From positions 1 through 5,832 of the forward strand of contig DAOUFY010000111.1 of NCBI GenBank assembly GCA_034429745.1: a DNA stretch of 5,832 bases, read 5' to 3'. The DNA comes from JBAXBF01 sp034429745 (GTDB taxonomy: Bacteria > Chloroflexota > Anaerolineae > Anaerolineales > DRKV01). The notes under the pieces were generated by a model. That model worked only from the letters and a program-made list of their open reading frames with translations. It was not told the DNA's origin and ran no database searches. Positions within the stretch are counted from its first letter, which is position 1, and each line of letters opens with the position of its first letter. Position numbers and translations under genes: made by a program. Positions 1 through 5,200 of this stretch are shown here, in pieces.

Positions 1-260
1 TCACCAATGCATAGATGGCCAAGACATACACCTAATACAGGTATTTCTTTTCCTAAAATTTTGATTGCTTCTTTAGAAATCCCCGCTTGAGATGGATTGC
101 CCGGCCCTGGTGAAATAATAAGTTGACTTGGCCGGCGTTCTTTTAATTCCTCATGACTAATCTCGTCATTGCGGAAGACTTCAACGTTAGCTCCAAGCTC
201 ACCAAGCAATTGAACAATGTTGTAAGTAAACGAATCGTAATTATCAATAACCGCGACCAT
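1..260 (-). CDS. trpG: Anthranilate synthase component II, glutamine amidotransferase subunit (partial, N-terminal 86 residues)
   Basis: This is the glutamine-hydrolysing subunit that passes ammonia to TrpE in the cytoplasm. My translation from the ATG at 260 begins MVAVIDNYDSFTYN, the hallmark start of TrpG/PabA proteins. It continues with RNDEI (30-34), the oxyanion-strand motif SPGPGNP (50-56) and the nucleophile elbow GVCLGH with Cys79. The window ends one codon after residue 86, so the catalytic His and Glu of this class I amidotransferase lie outside. The start is set by AAGGAG at 267-272, six bases before the ATG. The gene lies 26 bp after trpE in the same direction, so it is almost certainly in the same T-box-controlled transcript. 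Oddity: residue 83 is Leu where the family motif GxCxGxQ has Gln. A PabA role is possible because TrpG and PabA are hard to separate, but the trpE neighbour and the Trp T-box favour TrpG. Confidence 0.93.
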   Translation of the reverse strand, partial: MVAVIDNYDSFTYNIVQLLGELGANVEVFRNDEISHEELKERRPSQLIISPGPGNPSQAGISKEAIKILGKEIPVLGVCLGHLCIG

Positions 261-286
261 TTTATTCTCCTTCCTTTCAAGAAAAA

Positions 287-1777
287 TCACTTTATCTCTT
301 TTTCAGCTAGTTCAACAGCTTTAACTAATGCGCGCGCTTTGTTTAATGTTTCTTGATATTCATTTTCTTCAATTGAATCAGCAACAATTCCCGCACCAGC
401 TTGAACGCTGATCTCATTGCCACACATAACGATCGTACGCAAGGTTATGCAAGTATCCATTGCCCCGCTTGTGGAAATGTAACCTACTACACCTGCGTAA
501 GGACCTCGCGGTGTTGTCTCTAAATCCGAAATGATTTGCATAGCGCGAATCTTAGGAGCCCCACTTACAGTACCGGCAGGAAAAGTGGCTTTGAGCAGAT
601 CAAACGCATCGTAATTTGCTCTTAACCTTCCTTCAACCTGAGAAACAATATGCATAACATGAGAATAGCGCTCGACTATCATTTGTTCTGGAACGCGAAC
701 ACTTCCATATTCACATACCCGTCCCAAATCGTTGCGAGCCAAATCCACAAGCATCACGTGTTCTGCTCTTTCCTTAGGATCCTCAAGCAATTCTTTTTCT
801 AGTAAATCATCTTCTTGTGAATCTTTTCCGCGCGGCCGCGTTCCAGCGATAGGACGCACAGTCGCCACTTGGTTTTCTAATCTCACATGCATTTCTGGAG
901 ATGCACCAATTAATATCAATGGCTTATCTCCAGTTAAATATGCAAAATTGAAATAAAACATATAAGGCGAAGGATTTAATCTTCGTAACGCTCGATATAT
1001 TGCAAACGGCTCAGCATCGCTATAGCCCGTGAGACGTTGCGACAAAACAACTTGAAAGATATCACCCGCGGCTATATATTCTTTTGCTCGCCTAACGGAT
1101 TTTGTGAACTGTTCCTTGGATATGTTAGATTCAAACTTAGCTGCAGTAGATATCTTTCGTTGCGGTAAATTTGGTAAAGGTTGCGCAAGCAATCGCTCTA
1201 TATCATCTAGCCTTTTTTCAGCCTCTGAAATACTTTTTCTTTCTTCTAACTCTGGATCAGGAAAACTGATCAATATCATCTTTCTAAATGCATGGTCAAA
1301 CACAATTAAGGTTTCAGATAAGAGAAAAATGCCGTCTGGTATAGTAGGATGAGGTATAAGTTGTACTGATGGTTCAAAATATCGGATCATCTCATAGCTT
1401 AAATACCCCACCAATCCACCACAAAAACGCGGCAAGCCATTAATATGCTGGTGAGAAGAGATGAGCTTAAGCTCATCTCGTAAAATATCTAAGGGGTTTT
1501 GTGAAGAAAATAACGGTATGGATCTTCTATGTGCTATATTGAGGACCTCAATTTTTCCTTTATGGATAACATATGCTTGCCGGGGATTTACACCAATGAA
1601 AGAATAACGAGCTACATGTTCCCCTCCTGTTACACTTTCCAGTAAAAATGACGGGTTTTCATTAGCTAATTTCATATAAGCTGTGATAGGTGTTTCCAGG
1701 TCTGCTGAAAGCTCCCGAATAAGCGGTTGCCTTAGGTTTATTTCCATTACCTTTTCTTCTAATGCATTTATCATCAT
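287..1777 (-). CDS. trpE: Anthranilate synthase component I
   Basis: Converts chorismate plus ammonia (from TrpG) to anthranilate, the committed step of tryptophan synthesis. About 496 residues, normal for TrpE. Counting from this start, the N-terminal domain carries LLES (45-48) and RYSFIG (57-62), part of the tryptophan feedback site. The chorismate-binding domain carries GDIFQVVLSQR (238-248), NPSPYMFY (268-275), GASPEM (291-296), RPIAGTRPRG (308-317), DLARNDLGR (345-353), FPAGTVSGAPK (399-409) and GAGIVADSIEENE (461-473). The LLES and PYM motifs argue for TrpE over PabB. Start choice: a GTG two codons upstream (1783) sits only one base from the Shine-Dalgarno AAGGAG (1785-1790), too close to be used. 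The ATG at 1777 has seven-base spacing; the next ATG (1774) is also possible. It is first in the trpE-trpG operon behind a T-box leader. Confidence 0.97.
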   Translation of the reverse strand: MMINALEEKVMEINLRQPLIRELSADLETPITAYMKLANENPSFLLESVTGGEHVARYSFIGVNPRQAYVIHKGKIEVLNIAHRRSIPLFSSQNPLDILRDELKLISSHQHINGLPRFCGGLVGYLSYEMIRYFEPSVQLIPHPTIPDGIFLLSETLIVFDHAFRKMILISFPDPELEERKSISEAEKRLDDIERLLAQPLPNLPQRKISTAAKFESNISKEQFTKSVRRAKEYIAAGDIFQVVLSQRLTGYSDAEPFAIYRALRRLNPSPYMFYFNFAYLTGDKPLILIGASPEMHVRLENQVATVRPIAGTRPRGKDSQEDDLLEKELLEDPKERAEHVMLVDLARNDLGRVCEYGSVRVPEQMIVERYSHVMHIVSQVEGRLRANYDAFDLLKATFPAGTVSGAPKIRAMQIISDLETTPRGPYAGVVGYISTSGAMDTCITLRTIVMCGNEISVQAGAGIVADSIEENEYQETLNKARALVKAVELAEKEIK

Positions 1778-1797
1778 GTTCACACTCCTTATCTAAT

Positions 1798-1833
1798 AAA
1801 AAAGCCCCTCTCGATCCAAGGACGAGAGGGGCT
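1798..1833 (-). terminator. Intrinsic terminator of the trpE T-box leader
   Basis: On the minus strand AGCCCCTCTCG (1823-1833) pairs perfectly with CGAGAGGGGCT (1803-1813) around a nine-base loop. This 11-bp GC-rich stem is followed by T residues at 1798-1803. It overlaps the 3' half of the antiterminator, so it forms when charged tRNA-Trp fails to stabilise the alternative fold. It ends about 20 bases before the trpE start codon. Confidence 0.95.
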
Positions 1834-1851
1834 CCCGTGGTGCCACCCTGG
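1816..1851 (-). promoter_or_regulatory. T-box antiterminator with conserved core
   Basis: The minus strand reads AGGGTGGCACCACGGGAG (1832-1849), a near-consensus T-box core. Helix A1 pairs CCAGGG (1846-1851) with CCTTGG (1816-1821, one G-U). Helix A2 pairs ACGGGAG (1832-1838) with CTCTCGT (1822-1828, one G-U) around a three-base loop. The seven-base bulge UGGCACC (1839-1845) lies between them and binds the tRNA acceptor end. Both helices share bases with the downstream terminator stem, so the two structures exclude each other, as expected for a T-box switch. Confidence 0.92.
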
Positions 1852-1853
1852 TT

Positions 1854-1922
1854 AGGCTGACTTAACGAATTACCTTAACAAAAAAACCTATCGGTGATGA
1901 CGATAGGTAAAATAGCCAGCCT
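1854..1922 (-). promoter_or_regulatory. Compound Stem III of the T-box leader, inner hairpin followed by a T-run
   Basis: Read on the minus strand, an outer stem pairs AGGCTGGCT (1914-1922) with AGTCAGCCT (1854-1862), nine pairs including one G-U. Inside it, ACCTATCG (1901-1908) pairs perfectly with CGATAGGT (1886-1893) around a seven-base loop and is followed directly by a run of T (1880-1886). It lies just before the antiterminator, the usual place of Stem III. The inner hairpin plus T-run has the look of a weak intrinsic terminator, although its stem is AT-rich and only eight pairs long. Confidence 0.75.
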
Positions 1923-2033
1923 CACTCTGTGGGGTACGTTAGCAGATGCTAATTATACCCTTTGTCTTGATAACGGTGACAACTCCGGCTCAGGCTACTA
2001 AGCTAAATGCCTTTCACCCTGCAGCTCCGAGGT

Positions 2034-2036
2034 CCA
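2034..2036 (-). promoter_or_regulatory. T-box specifier codon UGG (Trp)
   Basis: On the minus strand the bases read GAA-TGG-ACCTCGGAG, just 3' of the CTATG arm of Stem I. This is where T-box leaders place the specifier loop. The triplet UGG pairs with the CCA anticodon of tRNA-Trp, and the downstream genes trpE and trpG make the amino acid precursor, so specifier and gene content agree. Assignment is by motif position, not by folding software. Confidence 0.88.
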
Positions 2037-2135
2037 TTCAACATAGTCGTTAGGGCAGGACTCTCACCCTTTCCCTGCTCTCTGTACCTCCGTTTCTATG
2101 CCTACTATTCCTCTTCTTAGCTTTTACTTGTCAAT

Positions 2136-2164
2136 AATATACCTGAGAATCTTATAATTGTCAA
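2136..2164 (-). promoter_or_regulatory. Sigma-70-type promoter of the trpE-trpG operon
   Basis: Minus-strand -35 box TTGACA (2159-2164, consensus) and -10 box TATATT (2136-2141, five of six) are separated by exactly 17 bp. The predicted transcription start is near 2129, about nine bases before the first paired base of T-box Stem I. A strong constitutive promoter suits a gene controlled afterwards by transcription attenuation. Confidence 0.85.
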
Positions 2165-2275
2165 GTTAATTACAAAAAAATAGTTCGTAATTTATCAAGG
2201 TGAATCTTCGTTAATTTGTTAAATCCACCCTTTTCCAGTTTAATCATTCTCCAAATGCATATAGTGATAAAATAT

Positions 2276-2326
2276 ACTAGATAAAATCAAGGATAATGTC
2301 CTCAGGAATATTATCTTTCCTCTAGT
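2276..2326. repeat. Imperfect palindrome in the divergent intergenic region
   Basis: Outer arms ACTAGA (2276-2281) and TCTAGT (2321-2326) are perfect inverted repeats. Inner arms AAGGATAAT (2289-2297) and ATTATCTTT (2310-2318) pair over nine positions with one G-U in RNA, leaving a 12-base loop. The spacers between outer and inner arms are unequal (seven and two bases). The element sits directly upstream of the HAD gene and its outer arm touches a TATAAT hexamer. It may be an operator or an mRNA 5' hairpin; no function can be assigned. The remaining bases from 2165 to 2275 are AT-rich and show nothing else I can name. Confidence 0.45.
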
Positions 2327-2331
2327 ATAAT
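2326..2331 (+). promoter_or_regulatory. Candidate -10 box for the HAD phosphatase gene
   Basis: A perfect TATAAT lies 22 bases before the ATG, which would give a leader of about 16 bases containing the Shine-Dalgarno AAGGAG (2341-2346). No convincing -35 box lies 16-18 bp upstream. A rival is the extended -10 TGATAAAAT at 2265-2273, also without a clear -35; transcripts from it would carry the palindrome at their 5' end. I cannot choose between them from sequence. Confidence 0.4.
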
Positions 2332-2353
2332 TCTGAAGAGAAGGAGAGCTTCT

Positions 2354-3133
2354 ATGAAAAAGCAAATCAACACTTCAAAGAATTACCTCATTGATATGGA
2401 CGGTGTTATAGTCAGCGGTTCTAAACCTATTCCTGGCGCATCAGAGTTTATCAAACGTTTATCGGAACGCAACAAGAAATTTCTTGTAATGACCAACAAC
2501 CCAATGTACACACCCCGCGATCTTGCTCATCGCCTGAATACTATCGGGTTAGATATTCCTGAGACGAACATTTTTACATCGGCTATGGCTACAGCACGGT
2601 TTTTAAGTGCCCAAAAACCCAACGGTACGGCTTTTGTTATTGGAGAAAGCGGGTTGACTACCGCCTTGCATGAATTGGGGTATATCATCACAGAACATAA
2701 CCCTGATTATGTTGTATTGGGCGAAACTGAAAACTACAATATTGAATTGGTTACCAAAGCCATCCGTCTTGTCGTTAGTGGCGCACGTTTTATCGCCACT
2801 AATCCCGATCCCTCTGGACCTTCAGAGCACGGCATTGTGCCAGCATGCGGGGCAATGGCAGCTTTGATCGAAAAAGCAAGTGGCTTTCAGCCGTTTTTTG
2901 TCGGCAAACCTAACCCGCTTATGGTGCGGACAGCGCTAAATTATATGGATGCCCACTCCGAAGAGACTACCATTATCGGTGATCGTATGGATACCGACAT
3001 ACTATCTGGAGTACAGCATGGGATGGAAACCATCCTGGTATTAACTGGCGTGACTCGTTTAGAAGACATCGATCGTTATCCTTATATGCCAACCTACGTG
3101 GTCAATTCTGTAGCCGATATTGAATTAGAGTAA
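2354..3133 (+). CDS. HAD-IIA (NagD-like) family phosphatase
   Basis: A cytoplasmic Mg-dependent phosphatase of the haloacid dehalogenase superfamily, subclass IIA, 259 residues, typical in length. Motif I is IDMDGVIV (13-20), with nucleophile Asp14 and acid/base Asp16. Motif II is VMTNNP (45-50) with Thr47. The C2-type cap runs between motifs II and III and carries ATNPDPSGP (148-156) and the GIVPACGAM segment (160-168). Motif III Lys185 lies in FVGKPNP, and motif IV is IIGDRMDTD (207-215) with Asp210. All catalytic residues are present. Family members act on sugar phosphates, phosphoglycolate, nucleotides or p-nitrophenyl phosphate, so the substrate is unknown and I give no gene symbol. The start is supported by AAGGAG seven bases before the ATG. 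It is divergent from trpE and 84 bp before the threonine-synthase-like gene, with no terminator hairpin between. Confidence 0.92.
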   Translation: MKKQINTSKNYLIDMDGVIVSGSKPIPGASEFIKRLSERNKKFLVMTNNPMYTPRDLAHRLNTIGLDIPETNIFTSAMATARFLSAQKPNGTAFVIGESGLTTALHELGYIITEHNPDYVVLGETENYNIELVTKAIRLVVSGARFIATNPDPSGPSEHGIVPACGAMAALIEKASGFQPFFVGKPNPLMVRTALNYMDAHSEETTIIGDRMDTDILSGVQHGMETILVLTGVTRLEDIDRYPYMPTYVVNSVADIELE

Positions 3134-3192
3134 GAACCTTGGCTGCGTATAATTCTTTGTCAATCTTTTTAATCGCCCTCTTAAAGCTGTTA

Positions 3193-3201
3193 TGGTAAAA
3201 T
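3193..3201 (+). promoter_or_regulatory. Candidate extended -10 element before the threonine-synthase-like gene
   Basis: TGGTAAAAT matches an extended -10 (TGn plus TAAAAT, five of six). It would start transcription near 3208, leaving a leader of only about ten bases before the ATG at 3218. No -35 box is properly spaced; TTGTCA at 3157-3162 is too far away. A second hexamer, TATAAT at 3148-3153, also lacks a -35. The 84-bp gap has no terminator, so read-through from the HAD gene remains equally likely. Confidence 0.3.
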
Positions 3202-3217
3202 TGATTTAATCCAAAAA

Positions 3218-4333
3218 ATGATCAAGTGCACCAACTGTTCACAACCTTATCCGGAAAATGGCGTGCCTTTTTTATGTCCGCACTGTGGCGGATTGTATGA
3301 AATAATAGCAGAAAGCTACCAAAATCCTCCGCTTAATACTGATCCCTTTTCCGGATTTTGGCGTTACAAGAGCAATTTTGAACTGCCAGATAATGCAGCC
3401 CCAATAAGTTTAGGAGAAGGCAATACTCCTTTAATTTGGTGCGAAATTGATGATAGACAATATGGGTTTAAATGTGAATTTTTAAACCCCACCGGCTCAT
3501 ATAAAGACCGTGGCGCAGCCTTACTAGCCAGCTTTTTAAAAGCGCGAGGGATTAAGCGTGCAATAGAAGACTCATCAGGAAATGCCGGCGCAGCCTTTGC
3601 TGCTTATGCTGCCAGAGCAGGAATTCACGCTCAAATTTATGTGCCAGAAGCTGCTGCTGGTCCAAAAATCACCCAAATGAAAGCTTATGGAGCAGAGGTC
3701 TTTCCCATAAAGGGAAGCCGCGAAGATGTTGCCCTAGCCGTACTTGAGATGGCCAAGGGTGGCACCTGCTACGCTTCCCATGCTTATCTGCCGCAGGTTA
3801 TGCTAGGTTATGCTACCATTGCTTATGAATTAGTTGAACAACTTGGCGATGCACCCGGCAGCATCATCCTGCCCGTTGGTCAAGGAAATTTATTGCTCGG
3901 TATTGGGTGCGGTTTCAAATCTATGTTAAAAAGCAGGAACATAACCCATCTGCCGCGTATCATCGGTGTTCAAGCTCAATCCTGTGCGCCTTTAGTGCGG
4001 TTATTTAGCAACGATCAAAGCAACCAAACACCAGTACCCATTAAAACCCTTGCTGAAGGTGTTCGGATTGCAAATCCTTTGCGGCCCAAAGCTGTGATTG
4101 ATATCGTAAAAGAAAGCCAAGGTACTTTATTAGCCGTCAGTGAACAAAAAATTATTATTGGATACCGGCAGCTAGCTAGGTTAGGTTTGTATGTTGAACC
4201 TACTTCTGCATTAGTATGGGAAGTCATCCATAACTTAAGAGATCATTTGCCTACCCCCATCATTGCCATATTAACTGGTTCCGGTTTAAAAGTAGCTTCT
4301 GATCAAGAACTCCTCAGCTCAATTTCAACATAA
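3218..4333 (+). CDS. thrC: Threonine synthase family PLP-dependent enzyme
   Basis: Probably converts O-phosphohomoserine to threonine, using pyridoxal phosphate (fold type II), in the cytoplasm. It has 371 residues. The N-terminus is a small zinc ribbon with Cys4, Cys7, Cys20 and Cys23 (CTNC, CPHC), common in bacterial and archaeal threonine synthases. GEGNTPL (66-72) precedes the PLP-lysine motif NPTGSYKDRG (90-99), with Lys96 as Schiff base. SSGNAG (119-124) supplies the cofactor-contacting Asn, PVGQGN (219-224) the phosphate loop, and LTGSGLK (352-358) the C-terminal loop. Two motifs differ from the forms I know best: SSGNAG for STGNTS, and TGSGLK for TGHGLK. A related lyase or synthase is therefore possible, and the symbol is tentative. 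No Shine-Dalgarno precedes the ATG; the upstream bases are A-rich. rnc follows 25 bp later, probably on the same transcript. Confidence 0.8.
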   Translation: MIKCTNCSQPYPENGVPFLCPHCGGLYEIIAESYQNPPLNTDPFSGFWRYKSNFELPDNAAPISLGEGNTPLIWCEIDDRQYGFKCEFLNPTGSYKDRGAALLASFLKARGIKRAIEDSSGNAGAAFAAYAARAGIHAQIYVPEAAAGPKITQMKAYGAEVFPIKGSREDVALAVLEMAKGGTCYASHAYLPQVMLGYATIAYELVEQLGDAPGSIILPVGQGNLLLGIGCGFKSMLKSRNITHLPRIIGVQAQSCAPLVRLFSNDQSNQTPVPIKTLAEGVRIANPLRPKAVIDIVKESQGTLLAVSEQKIIIGYRQLARLGLYVEPTSALVWEVIHNLRDHLPTPIIAILTGSGLKVASDQELLSSIST

Positions 4334-4358
4334 TAAAATATCTAAACAATAAATACAA

Positions 4359-5102
4359 ATGAAAGCTATGGAAAACTATCTTAATCACAAAACTTCACCT
4401 AACCGTCCTTCTTTCGAATTACCTCAACAGCTTGCCAAACAGCTTGGGTTGCACTTCAACAATCCATACTTGTTGGTTCGAGCTTTCACCCATTGTTCCT
4501 ACCTCAATGAAAACCCTGAAATATTAGAAGACAATGAACGTCTTGAATTTTTAGGGGATGCTGTGCTCAATTTTCTTGTAGCTGCCTGGCTGTATCATCG
4601 CTTTCCTGAATTTCCCGAAGGCAAATTAACTTCCTTGCGTGCGGCTTTAGTTCGCAATGAACAGTTGGCTGAATTTTCACGTCAGCTTTCTTTAGGTAAT
4701 GCCGTTCTTTTAGGCAAAGGTGAATTGGATGGTAATGGCAGAGAACGTGCCGGATTGCTTGGGTCAGTGTTTGAAGCATTAATTGGCGCGTTGTATCTTG
4801 ATCAAGGGCTAGATTCGGTACAGGCATTCATCGAACCGCTGCTGCAAGATGCCTGCAATCAAATCCTTCTTCAACACCGCGATGTGGATCCTAAAAGTCA
4901 ACTCCAAGAATTTACCCAAGCTAAAGGACTTGGTACACCTCAATATCGCTTAGTCTCCACCAGTGGGCCTACCCATCAGCCGCTCTATGTTGTAGAAGTT
5001 ATGATTGGTGATGAAGTGTACGGCACCGGAGAAGGTATGAACAAACAAGCTGCCTCAAAAGCCGCCGCTTATAAAGCCTTGCAGAGACTGGGTCTAGCCT
5101 AA
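4359..5102 (+). CDS. rnc: Ribonuclease III
   Basis: Double-strand-specific endoribonuclease that processes rRNA precursors and other structured RNAs as a homodimer. It has 247 residues with the usual two domains. The RIII domain (about 25-165) contains the signature NERLEFLGDAVL (59-70) with Glu60, Glu63 and Asp67, PEGKL with Glu87, GEL with Glu122, and FEALIGALYLD (138-148) with the essential Glu139. The double-stranded RNA-binding domain (about 176-245) has SQLQEFTQ at its start and GEGMNKQAASKAAA near its end. Residue 136 is Ser where E. coli RNase III has metal-binding Asp114, counting from the aligned Glu122 and Glu139. No Shine-Dalgarno is seen before the ATG at 4359; ATG at 4368 is an alternative start and also lacks one. 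It follows the threonine-synthase-like gene by 25 bp and converges with the downstream minus-strand gene. Confidence 0.96.
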   Translation: MKAMENYLNHKTSPNRPSFELPQQLAKQLGLHFNNPYLLVRAFTHCSYLNENPEILEDNERLEFLGDAVLNFLVAAWLYHRFPEFPEGKLTSLRAALVRNEQLAEFSRQLSLGNAVLLGKGELDGNGRERAGLLGSVFEALIGALYLDQGLDSVQAFIEPLLQDACNQILLQHRDVDPKSQLQEFTQAKGLGTPQYRLVSTSGPTHQPLYVVEVMIGDEVYGTGEGMNKQAASKAAAYKALQRLGLA

Positions 5103-5141
5103 CTAAAGGCAAAATAAAATTGCTATCTACTACCTGTAAGT

Positions 5142-5177
5142 AAAAAGAACCGCCCCATATAAATTATATGGGGCGGT
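5142..5177 (-). terminator. Terminator between convergent genes, strongest on the minus strand
   Basis: ACCGCCCCATATAA (5149-5162) and TTATATGGGGCGGT (5164-5177) are perfect 14-base inverted repeats around one base, giving a long stem with a GC-rich base. On the minus strand the stem is followed by TTCTTTTTA (5149 down to 5141), a good T-tract, so it should end the GNAT-like gene 24 bp after its stop codon. On the plus strand the following bases are AGTATTACC, a poor T-tract, so termination after rnc (stop at 5102) would be weaker. Confidence 0.88.
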
Positions 5178-5200
5178 AGTATTACCAAGGCAATGAACGG

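Larger units (their letters stand above)
1801..2129 (-). promoter_or_regulatory. T-box riboswitch leader, tryptophan-specific
   Basis: An untranslated leader that reads the charging state of tRNA-Trp and controls termination before trpE. Read on the minus strand, Stem I closes with CTAAG (2116-2120) against CTTAG (1998-2002). Its upper part has CATAG (2096-2100) with CTATG (2042-2046) and GCAGG (2074-2078) with CCTGC (2055-2059), flanking a typical AGAGAG...GGGTGAGAG apical region. The specifier follows in GAATGGACC, then the conserved CCGTTATC element near 1970, a compound Stem III, the antiterminator with its T-box core, and a terminator. The specifier UGG and the UGGC bulge, which would pair with a GCCA tRNA end (discriminator G), agree with tRNA-Trp. 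All major T-box elements can be seen, so the class is firm. Exact ends are inferred from the promoter and terminator. Confidence 0.96.

Noticed and set aside
732..1352. Plus-strand open frames inside trpE (732-956, 1104-1352), plus 153-356 across the trpG/trpE junction
   Set aside because: They lie opposite well-conserved TrpE/TrpG codons, show no family motif and no ribosome-binding site; they are shadows of the real genes.
287..1777. Aminodeoxychorismate synthase (PabB) instead of TrpE
   Set aside because: The LLES and NPSPYM motifs, the Trp T-box leader and the adjacent trpG favour TrpE.
1778..1783. GTG start of trpE at 1783, adding two residues
   Set aside because: Only one base separates it from AAGGAG (1785-1790); the ATG at 1777 has the usual seven-base spacing.
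1801..2129. Leader-peptide attenuator of the E. coli trp type
   Set aside because: No short reading frame with tandem Trp codons is evident, and the full T-box core and specifier explain the region.
3148..3153. TATAAT as the promoter of the threonine-synthase-like gene
   Set aside because: No -35 match lies 16-18 bp upstream and it is not an extended -10; kept only as a mention.
4015..4227. Minus-strand open frame opposite the threonine-synthase-like gene, and a similar one at 4567-4827 opposite rnc
   Set aside because: Both are antisense to conserved coding sequence, short, and have no recognisable protein features.
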